Assembly (NCBI GenBank): GCA_031404455.1
Contig: JANNHP010000251.1
Coordinates: forward strand, 1-27,777
DNA from: JANNHP01 sp031404455
GTDB lineage: Bacteria > Planctomycetota > JAJSAM01 > JAJVHW01
DNA: 27,777 nt
Direction: 5' to 3'
This document shows positions 7,947 through 14,749 of this stretch, in pieces; positions within the stretch are counted from its first letter, which is position 1; every line of letters begins with the position of its first letter. The position numbers were made by a program, and so were the translations under genes. The notes beneath the pieces are model-generated. The model was not told the origin of the DNA. It did not search any database and saw only the letters and a program-made list of their open reading frames with translations.

Positions 7947-9832
7947 CGGACGAGCTTCGCGAGGTCGAGGACCCCGGCGCCCATGAAGCGGCGCGACGCG
8001 CGCGGCACGACGGGGCGGAACGGACGCGAGTTCCTCACGAGGAAGGCGGAGACGCGCGCGGGCGCGACGTCCGGCGTCCTCTCGAGGACGAGCGCGACGC
8101 CGCCGGAGACGAACGCGGCCGCGAACGAGGTGCCGCTCCAGCGCGCGTAGAGGCCGCCGGGGAAGGCGCCGACGAGGTCCACGCCCGGCGCCGCGATCGT
8201 CGTCGCGGTCCCGCCGTTCGCGAACGGCGCGCGCGCGCCCGTCGCGTCGAGGGCGGTCACCGCGATCACTCCATGGAGCGCCGCGGGGAAGTCGACGACC
8301 GTGGTGCGCGCGCCGTTGCCGGTCGACGCCACCACGTTCACGCCGCGGCCCTGCGCGTACCGCACGGCCTCGGCGATGAGCACGTTGCCGCCGAGCGTGC
8401 CGAAGCTCAGGTTCATCACGCGCGCGCCGTTGTCCGCGGCCCAGCGGATGCCCGCGGCGATGTCGGACGAGCGGCCGTTGCCGTCGCTGTCGAGCACGCG
8501 CACCGGCAGGATCTCGGCGGAGGGCGCCGCCGCGAGCACGAGGCTCGAGACGAACGTGCCGTGGCCGAAGCCCTCGTCGACGAGACCGTCGAGATCGTCG
8601 TCGAGACCGTTCTGCGTCTCCGACGCGTCGAGGTCCCCGTCCACGAAGTCGCGGCCCTGGCGCACGTGGCCGAGGAGGAACGGATGCGTCGCGTCGACGC
8701 CGCCGTCGAGCACCGCGACGACCACGCCCGCGCCGGTCGCCGACTGCTGCGCCGCCGTGGCGTGCAGTTGGGCGAGGGCCGTCTGGGACACGAACTTCCC
8801 GTAGTCGCTGCCGACCGCGGGGGCGTTCGACTGCGATCCCTCGGGGAGCCCGGCGAGCACGTCGGGCGCTGCCAGCAGGACCTCCGGATCGTTCTCCGCG
8901 TCGTCTGCGTCCTCCTCCTCGCGGTCCTCGCGGCCCGCGGGCGTCCGGAACGTGGCCTGGTTGCCTTCGACCTCGAGCAGCGTCAGGCCGTTCGCGAGCG
9001 CGTACGCGGCCGGGTCCGTGCCCGGCGCGAACAGGATCACGATGGTGCGCGAGTCGTGGTCGTCGCCGCCGGAGGGCCGGTCCGAGACGTGACGGAGCTT
9101 CGCGCGCAGCTCGTAGGTCCCCGAGCCGCCGCCCGCGGCGGAAAGCGTCACGTCGAGACCGCCGGGCACTCCGACCGGGATCGCCTCGAGGCCGAGCTTC
9201 GAGGAACTGCTCCTCCGGACGAACCGCGCGAGCGGCTCGCCGAGCGCGTTCCTCACGTCGTCGATCCGAGGCGCGGCACCCGATCGGCGGCGGACTTCGA
9301 TCTCGACGAGCGCGTTCGCCGCGGCGGCTACGTGGACGACGACGGGCGCGCCGTTCACGACGACGGACGCACGCGAGTCCTCTTCACCGGGCTCCGGGAG
9401 GTCGCCCTCGATCCTGAGCTCGTACTCGCCGGACCACGTCCCGGCCACCACCTCGAAGCGGTACGTGCCCGACGCGGCGACCGTGAGGCGCAGTTCGCCG
9501 TCGTCGGCGAACTCGCGGCCGATCACCGCGCCGAGCGGGTCCTTGGCGACGACCTCCGGGAGACTCGACTGCGCGTGGTCGCCTTCCGCACCGAGCTTCA
9601 CCTCGAGGCTGGTCCCGGCGAGGAGCGGGACGTTGAAGACGTGCACGTCGCCTGCGGCGATGTCGTCCTCGATCCGGGCTCCGAGGACGGCGTTCGCGAC
9701 GGACTCCGCCGCAGCGGCGGCGAGCGGCGGGCGGACCACGTCCCATCCCGGCACGAGGAGCACCAGGGCGAGGAGGGCGGACAGTCGGTTTCGCTGGTTC
9801 ACGGAATGGTGCTGCGTCACGAGAGGGGCCAC
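7943..9832 (-). CDS. Secreted S8 subtilisin-like serine protease with N-terminal PPC-like domains
   Basis: The protein has 629 residues if started at GTG 9832, which has AGGAG 9 nt upstream. ATG 9865 is an in-frame alternative but lies in a possible -10 region. A signal peptide follows (NRLSALLALVLLVPGW... up to LAAAAAES). About residues 45-300 are tandem beta-sandwich PPC-like domains ('GTYRFEVVAGTWSGEYELRI', 'GSGTYELRAKL'). The S8 catalytic domain fills the C-terminal 260 residues: Asp about 376 (VAVLDGGVD), His about 424 (GFGHGTFVSS), oxyanion Asn about 506 (ASTGNGA) and Ser about 569 (WSGTSFAAAFV). An acidic loop, NGLDDDLDGLVDE, is inserted just before the His. It heads the sigma/anti-sigma/CHAT operon and overlaps the sigma gene by 4 nt. 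Its substrate is unknown. Confidence 0.92.
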   Translation of the reverse strand: MAPLVTQHHSVNQRNRLSALLALVLLVPGWDVVRPPLAAAAAESVANAVLGARIEDDIAAGDVHVFNVPLLAGTSLEVKLGAEGDHAQSSLPEVVAKDPLGAVIGREFADDGELRLTVAASGTYRFEVVAGTWSGEYELRIEGDLPEPGEEDSRASVVVNGAPVVVHVAAAANALVEIEVRRRSGAAPRIDDVRNALGEPLARFVRRSSSSKLGLEAIPVGVPGGLDVTLSAAGGGSGTYELRAKLRHVSDRPSGGDDHDSRTIVILFAPGTDPAAYALANGLTLLEVEGNQATFRTPAGREDREEEDADDAENDPEVLLAAPDVLAGLPEGSQSNAPAVGSDYGKFVSQTALAQLHATAAQQSATGAGVVVAVLDGGVDATHPFLLGHVRQGRDFVDGDLDASETQNGLDDDLDGLVDEGFGHGTFVSSLVLAAAPSAEILPVRVLDSDGNGRSSDIAAGIRWAADNGARVMNLSFGTLGGNVLIAEAVRYAQGRGVNVVASTGNGARTTVVDFPAALHGVIAVTALDATGARAPFANGGTATTIAAPGVDLVGAFPGGLYARWSGTSFAAAFVSGGVALVLERTPDVAPARVSAFLVRNSRPFRPVVPRASRRFMGAGVLDLAKLVR

Positions 9833-9841
9833 GAGGCCACT

Positions 9842-9869
9842 CTCCTGATACGGATGAGGCAACATATTG
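9842..9869 (-). promoter_or_regulatory. Start region of the subtilase operon: SD and AT-rich -10-like box
   Basis: On the minus strand AGGAG (9846-9842) precedes GTG 9832 by 9 nt. CAATAT (9869-9864) is the most AT-rich stretch nearby and fits a -10 element, giving a leader of about 25 nt. A GGAAC motif (9898-9894), like the -35 of many ECF promoters, lies further up, but no matching -10 (CGTC) is at the usual 16-17 nt. Autoregulation is therefore only suggested. Confidence 0.35.
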
Positions 9870-10053
9870 TCGCCGAGAAGGGCGGGTGGTAGCGTTCCGG
9901 CCGACGTCCGAGGCGTGTGCCCGGGCGGCCTGCGACGTGGCGCAGGCGAAGCGCTGAGTGTTCCTCCCGTTCGGAATTCCGGATACGCGATCCCTTGGGA
10001 CCTGCCCGAAGCCGACTCGTAGCGACCTCTTGGCGCGAGCAATCGTGACTGCC

Positions 10054-10059
10054 AGGAGG
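10054..10059 (+). promoter_or_regulatory. Consensus Shine-Dalgarno of the RRM gene
   Basis: AGGAGG lies 7 nt before ATG 10067, the strongest ribosome binding site in the window, and it fixes the start. The 234-nt divergent intergenic region 9833-10066 otherwise holds the subtilase start signals; no convincing -35/-10 pair for the RRM gene was found. Confidence 0.75.
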
Positions 10060-10066
10060 CAAGGCA

Positions 10067-10705
10067 ATGGGTAGCAAGCTGTACGTGGGTGGGCTCGCCT
10101 GGGCGACCACCGACGAGGGTCTCGGTGCGGCGTTCGCGCCGTTCGGCAAGGTGCTGAGCGCGAAGGTCGTCAAGGACCGTGAGACCAACCGCTCGCGAGG
10201 TTTCGGCTTCGTCGAGATGGAGACCGAGGCCGAGGCCGACAAGTGTGTCGCCGGCATGAACGAGAAGGAACTCGACGGTCGCCGCCTGCGCGTGGACAAG
10301 GCGACCGAGCGTCCGCCCGGCCCCCGCATCGGCGGCGGCGCGCCCCGTCCCGGCGGCGGTGGATACGGCGGAGGCGGAGGTGGTGGCGGCTACGGCGGCG
10401 GCGGCGGTGGCGGCTTCCGCAGCGGTGGCCCGGGCGGCCCGGGCGGCGGCGGTGGAGGCGGCTACGGCGGCGGAGGTGGCGGCGGCGGCTATCGCGGCGG
10501 CGGTGGTGGTGGCGGTGGCCCCGGCGGCGGCGGTGGATTCCGCGGCGGCGGCGGCGGCTTCGGCGGTGGTGGTGGCGGCGGAGGCGGTGGTCAGGGCGGC
10601 AGCACCCCCGAAGTGACCAAGCGCGACTTCCAGGGCGGCGGACGTCGCCGCGACCCGAGCGGCGGCAAGAAGTCCGATCGCGACTCGCGCGACGACGAGT
10701 ACTAG
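10067..10705 (+). CDS. RRM RNA-binding protein with long Gly/Tyr/Arg-rich C-terminal tail
   Basis: The protein has 212 residues. Residues 1-82 form one RNA recognition motif with RNP2 LYVGGL (5-10) and RNP1 RGFGFVEM (44-51), the aromatic residues for stacking on RNA all being present. Residues about 88-182 are almost pure glycine with interspersed Tyr, Phe and Arg ('GGGGYGGGG', 'GGFRGGGG'), as in plant/animal glycine-rich RNA-binding proteins and some cyanobacterial and planctomycete Rbp proteins. The end is charged and ends DDEY. Such proteins bind single-stranded RNA; cyanobacterial relatives respond to cold, and the tail has features that favour condensate formation in eukaryotic homologues (inference here). 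It has an optimal Shine-Dalgarno, consistent with high expression. The stop codon TAG is inside a perfect inverted repeat. Confidence 0.93.
   Translation: MGSKLYVGGLAWATTDEGLGAAFAPFGKVLSAKVVKDRETNRSRGFGFVEMETEAEADKCVAGMNEKELDGRRLRVDKATERPPGPRIGGGAPRPGGGGYGGGGGGGGYGGGGGGGFRSGGPGGPGGGGGGGYGGGGGGGGYRGGGGGGGGPGGGGGFRGGGGGFGGGGGGGGGGQGGSTPEVTKRDFQGGGRRRDPSGGKKSDRDSRDDEY
10352..10599 (+). repeat. Low-complexity GGC/GGT tract encoding the Gly-rich tail
   Basis: This stretch is dominated by GGN codons (GGC, GGT, GGA mixed), punctuated by TAC, TAT, TTC and CGC codons. Synonymous mixing shows it is not a simple recent trinucleotide expansion, but slippage-driven length variation is likely. Confidence 0.8.
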
Positions 10706-10763
10706 GAGCGTGTCCGAGATAGCCCTCCGCACTTGCGACGGTCGCCGCCGGACACGCTCCTAG
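10702..10763. repeat. 62-bp element with perfect 15-bp inverted repeat covering the RRM stop codon
   Basis: Arms are CTAGGAGCGTGTCCG (10702-10716) and its exact reverse complement (10749-10763), with a 32-nt spacer. The left arm supplies the TAG stop of the RRM gene. Both ends read CTAG, a YTAR-type target used by some IS5-group elements, and GGAGCGTGTCCG looks like an IS terminal repeat, so a very short MITE is possible. Otherwise it is a terminator or mRNA 3'-end stem-loop, although no T-run follows. Confidence 0.7.
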
Positions 10764-10885
10764 ACATCGCGACGGGCGGCGTCGTGGTTGCCGGCGTGGT
10801 CGGCCGCGTGCGACGAACTCGTCACCGCCGCGGCCGATGGGACACCGAGACACCGCGGCAGTCGCCGCGACTGCGCGTGAGGGGT

Positions 10886-10891
10886 TAGTCT
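10886..10891 (+). promoter_or_regulatory. Putative -10 box (TAGTCT) for a leaderless gene
   Basis: TAGTCT ends 7 nt before ATG 10899 and there is no Shine-Dalgarno in the gap. This spacing places the transcription start on or next to the start codon. Confidence 0.35.
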
Positions 10892-10898
10892 CCACGCG

Positions 10899-13349
10899 AT
10901 GAATCTGCGTCGCGTGGCACTCGCCCTGGCCTGCCTCGCCCTTGCGGCGTCGCCGGCGACGAGGGCCGCGGACGTAGACGTCCCCCTCCTCCTGCCCGGC
11001 GAGACGGTGCGTTCGACGCTCGGCTCCGGCGGGGATCGCAGGGTCGTCGCGTTCGCCGGGGTCGAAGGATCGACGCTCGACCTGCGCGTGGATTCGCCGA
11101 AGCGGAGCCTGGTCGTCCCCACGATCACTGTGCGCGCGCCAGACGGCGCGGAGGCCGGCGCCGGCAACACGAACCCCGGATCGAGCGGACGCGCGCGGGT
11201 CTCGGATCTCGTCCTCGGCGCGACCGGGGTGTGGCGGATCGAGGTCGCGACGCCGGCAGGGCGCGGCGGGGACTTCTCGCTGACCGCCCGGGCGAAGGTC
11301 CCGCGGAACTTCTCGTGGACCGCCACGACGGACGACCCGGCGACGGTCTCGTCGCACGAGTTCCCGGCCGCGCCCGGCGGCCGCGTCGAGGTCACCGTCG
11401 ATCCGTCCGGGCAGGGCGCGACCGGGCTCGTCGTCGATCTCGTCGCGCCGTCGGGCGTCGTCCTCGCGCACGCCGCACGAGGGCCCGGTCGCAGCGTGGC
11501 CCTGCGCGCCGCGTTGCCCGAACTCGGGCGCTACGCGGTGCGCGTCTCCGGCGTGGCCGGCGCGTTCCGCGCGACGGCCGTCGTGCGGGAACTCCGTCGC
11601 CGCAGGCCCGAATGGCGCGACGTGGAGTCGCGGCCCGACGCAACGGGCTTCTCGCCCGCGGTCACCGTCAACCAGCAGTTGCTCGCGCTCCGTCTCCTGG
11701 GGATCGGCTTCAACGACCGTCAGACCGCGTCGATCGTGGACGGCGGCCTCGTCCTCGCAACGGGGCCGGTCCGCCCCGACGGCGACGCGAGCGCCGTCGC
11801 GGACATCGACCTCGCGGTCGTGGCGCCCGGCACGTACTCGGTCCGCGTCGTCACCCCGCTCGGCAACGAAACGATGCTGCCGGGCTCGATCGTCCTCGCC
11901 AACCGCGCTCCGCACGTCGACGCGGTCAGTCCCGGCGACGCGCCGAACGCGCAGGGGTTCCCCGTCACGATCACGGGCGCCGGCTTCGACCCGGCCTCGA
12001 CCGTGGCGCTGCTCCGCGCGTCCGACGGGACGACGATCCCGGCCGCGATCACGAACCGCACGCGACACGTGTCGATCCGGCTGACGGCGACGCCGGCGGA
12101 GCATCTCACCGGTCCGTGCGACATCGTGATCCGCGACCCGGACGGCGGCAGCGTGGTCGTGCCGGGCGCGATCGACCTCCTCGGGTTCCGCTCGACGCCC
12201 GCCGCCGTGCGGAGCTACGACTCGCTGGGCGGCGGCAGCACCTTCCCCACCGCCGCGGCGCTCGACGAGACGCGCGGACGCGTCCTCGTCGCCGCGCGGG
12301 AGACCGCTGTCCAGGCGGTGTTCGTGCTGTTCGACGCGGCGACGCTCCAGGTGATCGACACGCTCGTGATCACCCCCGCGGAGATCGGCGGGATCGACCA
12401 CGAGATCGGCCAGATCCGCGTTGCGTGGGACGGCGTCGGCGACACGTTCGCGCTGTGCGTCTCGAGCAACCGGGCTCCGGCGTACGGCTACGTGCGCGTG
12501 GTCTCCGCGGCGGACATCCACCAGACCGTCTCGTCGGCGCGGCTCACGGCGCCCGGCACGGCGAACGTGAACCAGTTGCATCCCGCGGCGAACCGGGACG
12601 ACGGCGGGTACCTCGTCGTCTGGGACGAGGCGGACACCGGATCGGTCGCGGCGTCGATCCGCGCGCGCGCGATCGGCGTCTCGGGCGCGATCGCGGCGTC
12701 GCCGGTCGTCGTGGCGAGCGCCCCGGACCTCGTGCAGTTCGCGCCGACCGCGGCGTACCAGGGTGCCGGGCGCTTCGTGGTCGCCTGGTCCGCGACCGAC
12801 GTCGCAGGCCACGCCCCCACCATCAACGCCACCGTGACGGACGCCGGCGGGACGGACCTCCTCGGCGGCACGACGAGCGTCGTCGCGCGCGCGAGCACGT
12901 GGGCGGCCGCAGCGTTCCCCGAGGTCGCGGTCGATCCGAGGACGGGCGCGGCGCTCGTCGCGTTCACGTACCTCGAGTTCACAGCGTACAGCGCGGCGTG
13001 CGTGCGCCTTTCGGCCGACGACGCGGTGCCCGGCGCGCTCCAGACTTTCGACATGGGTTTCGGCGTGCCGCAGAGCGTCACGTACGGCGCGATCTGGAAC
13101 GCGGAGCGCGAGGAGTTCGTCGTGGCGGCGGTGTCGTCGTCGAACCGCGTCGTGCTGCGGCGAGTGAACCCCGACGGGACGATCCGGCCCGCGCCGGTGC
13201 TGGAGTCGTACGAGGGGCTCTCCGGCGTGCTCTACGGCGGGTCGGAGCCCGGCACGCTCGGACTCGCGCGGGCCTTCGACGGCGTGGCGGACGACTTCTA
13301 CGATCCGCTCTCGGCGGTGAAGCAGGTGCTGGCGGGGCCGCTGCGCTGA
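10899..13349 (+). CDS. Large exported protein with PPC-like and IPT/TIG domains
   Basis: The protein has 816 residues. ATG 10899 begins a clear signal peptide (NLRRVALALACLALAASPATRA, cut before ADV). About residues 25-240 hold two PPC-like beta domains ('GATGVWRIEVATPAGRGGDFSLTA', 'LPELGRYAVRVSGVAGAFRA'). Around 335-430 is an IPT/TIG Ig-like domain (APHVDAVSPGDAPNAQG, FPVTITGAGFDPASTV). The C-terminal half has repeated blades of the form 'GGYLVVWDEADTGS', 'GRFVVAWSATDVAG' and 'EEFVVAAVSSSNR', suggesting a beta-propeller. No enzymatic motif is seen, and a cell-surface or secreted adhesive role is only a guess. The N-terminal architecture resembles the PPC part of the divergent subtilase. The stop codon abuts the inverted-repeat element at 13350. 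Confidence 0.85.
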   Translation: MNLRRVALALACLALAASPATRAADVDVPLLLPGETVRSTLGSGGDRRVVAFAGVEGSTLDLRVDSPKRSLVVPTITVRAPDGAEAGAGNTNPGSSGRARVSDLVLGATGVWRIEVATPAGRGGDFSLTARAKVPRNFSWTATTDDPATVSSHEFPAAPGGRVEVTVDPSGQGATGLVVDLVAPSGVVLAHAARGPGRSVALRAALPELGRYAVRVSGVAGAFRATAVVRELRRRRPEWRDVESRPDATGFSPAVTVNQQLLALRLLGIGFNDRQTASIVDGGLVLATGPVRPDGDASAVADIDLAVVAPGTYSVRVVTPLGNETMLPGSIVLANRAPHVDAVSPGDAPNAQGFPVTITGAGFDPASTVALLRASDGTTIPAAITNRTRHVSIRLTATPAEHLTGPCDIVIRDPDGGSVVVPGAIDLLGFRSTPAAVRSYDSLGGGSTFPTAAALDETRGRVLVAARETAVQAVFVLFDAATLQVIDTLVITPAEIGGIDHEIGQIRVAWDGVGDTFALCVSSNRAPAYGYVRVVSAADIHQTVSSARLTAPGTANVNQLHPAANRDDGGYLVVWDEADTGSVAASIRARAIGVSGAIAASPVVVASAPDLVQFAPTAAYQGAGRFVVAWSATDVAGHAPTINATVTDAGGTDLLGGTTSVVARASTWAAAAFPEVAVDPRTGAALVAFTYLEFTAYSAACVRLSADDAVPGALQTFDMGFGVPQSVTYGAIWNAEREEFVVAAVSSSNRVVLRRVNPDGTIRPAPVLESYEGLSGVLYGGSEPGTLGLARAFDGVADDFYDPLSAVKQVLAGPLR

Positions 13350-13610
13350 GAGGGTGTGAAGGAACCCCACGCGAGCGACGGATGGGTCCTGGCGAGCCTG
13401 CTGCAAGGCGCTCGCGTGAAGGCAACTCCGCTGAGTTTCCGAGCGCGAGCCCCCTCCCTGCGGCGCAGGGCGCCGCGAGGAGTCGCGTCGTCAGCGCGGG
13501 CCGCGCAGACGACGTGCACGCAGCAGCAGGCCGCCGGGGCTCAACGCCCCGTCGCTCCGTGCGGCACGCACGAGTCGCGCCGGCGCCGCGCGGGGTTCCT
13601 TCACACCCTC
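13350..13610. mobile_element. 261-bp MITE-like element with 19-bp perfect terminal inverted repeats
   Basis: GAGGGTGTGAAGGAACCCC (13350-13368) is exactly the reverse complement of 13592-13610. Both ends are flanked directly by TGA (13347-13349 and 13611-13613), fitting a 3-bp TNA target duplication as made by some IS5-group elements. The left TGA copy is the stop codon of the upstream gene. Inside are a 10-bp inverted pair (CACGCGAGCG 13368-13377 with 13409-13418) and a 7-bp hairpin with a 3-nt loop (13460-13476). No credible transposase is inside; an 85-codon Arg-rich frame spanning it looks like chance. It lies between two convergent genes, so it may also terminate both. Confidence 0.65.
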
Positions 13611-13616
13611 TGAGCG

Positions 13617-14621
13617 TCATCCTCCCGAGCGCATCGTCCCGATCCAGCCGAGGTGCAGCTTCATGGCGTCGCCGAGGGGCCCGAGCGCCTTCTTCGCCTT
13701 GCCTTCGCGGATGAGACCGGCCGCCTTGGCGAGGAGCTTGCGTTCCTTCGTCACCGCGGAGCGCATCTTCGCCTGACGCGACGGCCGCTTCAGCGGGTCC
13801 TCGAAGTCCTCGATCAGGTCGAGGATCTCGTCGAGTTCCTCGAGGTCCTGGTCGAGCCCGAAGAGGAACTCCGGCGGGATGTCGGCGTTCTCCTCGAGGA
13901 AGTCCTCGAGGGCGTAGTACTCGTCGTAGAGGTCCGCGAGCGTCGCGTACGAGGCGTGCTCGAGCGAGAGCTCGGTCGTCGGGATCGGCGGCAGCGACCC
14001 GATTCCGTCGATGCGCAGCCCGGAGAAGCCGATCTGCGCCTTCTTCGGCGCGTTGAACATGCCGAGCGAGAGGCTGAGGCGGTCCGTCGCGCCGCCGAGG
14101 GTCGTCGAGCCGAGCGGCGTCCACGCGTCGTTGACCGTCGGGCGGACGAAGTACGAAAGGAGGCCGGTGTCGTTGCGCTGCGCGCGGAAGTGGACGCGGC
14201 GCGTGGCGGGGAAGAACGCCGACGCGAGGACGTTCGGCGCACTCGCGTTGTCGTAGGTGTACGTCTGCGTACCGCCGTTGATGAACCGGAGCGAGGCTCC
14301 GGTGAAGGTCACGGGCGGGAACACCCCGCGCGGGGCGAACTCGAAGCCGCCGGTCGCGCCTCCGAGCACGGACTCGCCGATGCCCCGGAAGTCGCCGGCC
14401 TCCAGCACGAGGTCGAACGAGCCGTCGGGGAAGAAGCAGATGCAGGTGTCGAGCGAGATGCGCCCGTCGTCCTTCGTCGAGGTGAACTCGACGTAGCGAT
14501 GCGCGCCGAAGCTCGCGAGCCGCGTGCGGACGCCGAACTCGTCGTTCGGATCGCAGCCGGTCCCCGCAGCTACGATCACCACGAGCGCCGCGAGGAGTCC
14601 CCACCTTCTTCGTCCTCGCAT
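13617..14621 (-). CDS. Putative lipoprotein of unknown function
   Basis: The protein has 334 residues. ATG 14621 has GGAGG 5 nt upstream. The N-terminus is MRGRRRWG, a hydrophobic stretch, then a lipobox-like AAGTGC with Cys23, so it should be an exported lipoprotein. The next 200 residues are beta-rich with many aromatic and Gly residues (GAHRYVEFTSTKDDG, FDLVLEAGDFRG) and contain CICFFPDG. The C-terminal third changes to acidic helices (FLEENAD, DQDLEELDEILDLIEDFED) followed by a Lys-rich end. The fold was not recognised. It follows the HtrA gene by 128 nt on the same strand, with a small hairpin between, so it may be separately transcribed. It converges on the PPC/TIG gene across the inverted-repeat element. 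Confidence 0.75.
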   Translation of the reverse strand: MRGRRRWGLLAALVVIVAAGTGCDPNDEFGVRTRLASFGAHRYVEFTSTKDDGRISLDTCICFFPDGSFDLVLEAGDFRGIGESVLGGATGGFEFAPRGVFPPVTFTGASLRFINGGTQTYTYDNASAPNVLASAFFPATRRVHFRAQRNDTGLLSYFVRPTVNDAWTPLGSTTLGGATDRLSLSLGMFNAPKKAQIGFSGLRIDGIGSLPPIPTTELSLEHASYATLADLYDEYYALEDFLEENADIPPEFLFGLDQDLEELDEILDLIEDFEDPLKRPSRQAKMRSAVTKERKLLAKAAGLIREGKAKKALGPLGDAMKLHLGWIGTMRSGG

Positions 14622-14686
14622 CGCCGCCTCCCGGTCTCGCACGTGTCGGAACCCCGGGAGACCGCGCGCCGCTCCGCGCGGGCGCA

Positions 14687-14706
14687 TCGTCTCCCTGGAG
14701 AGACGA
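14687..14706 (-). terminator. Small stem-loop between the HtrA-like and lipoprotein genes
   Basis: A 7-bp perfect stem (TCGTCTC / GAGACGA) with a 6-nt loop lies 44 nt after the HtrA stop. There is no T-run, so it could be a weak terminator, a processing site or chance. Confidence 0.25.
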
Positions 14707-14749
14707 ACGGCATCCGGCGTCGCTACCGACAGCGAATCGCGCGGACCGC

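Noticed and set aside
10345..10600. Possible CRISPR or tandem-repeat array in the GGC/GGT tract
   Set aside because: No regular repeat-spacer unit; it is low-complexity coding sequence for poly-glycine.
9866..10732. Extension of the subtilase frame up to 10732, making a 929-aa protein
   Set aside because: The added part is Ala/Thr repeats antisense to the Gly-rich tract of the RRM gene and precedes a clear signal peptide.
10170..13406. 1078-codon minus-strand frame
   Set aside because: Antisense to the PPC/TIG and RRM genes; Arg/Asp/His-rich without domains.
13356..13613. 85-codon ORF spanning the inverted-repeat element
   Set aside because: It begins and ends in the terminal repeats, is Arg/Ala/Ser-rich, lacks a ribosome site and shows no recognisable motif; the element fits a non-coding MITE better.
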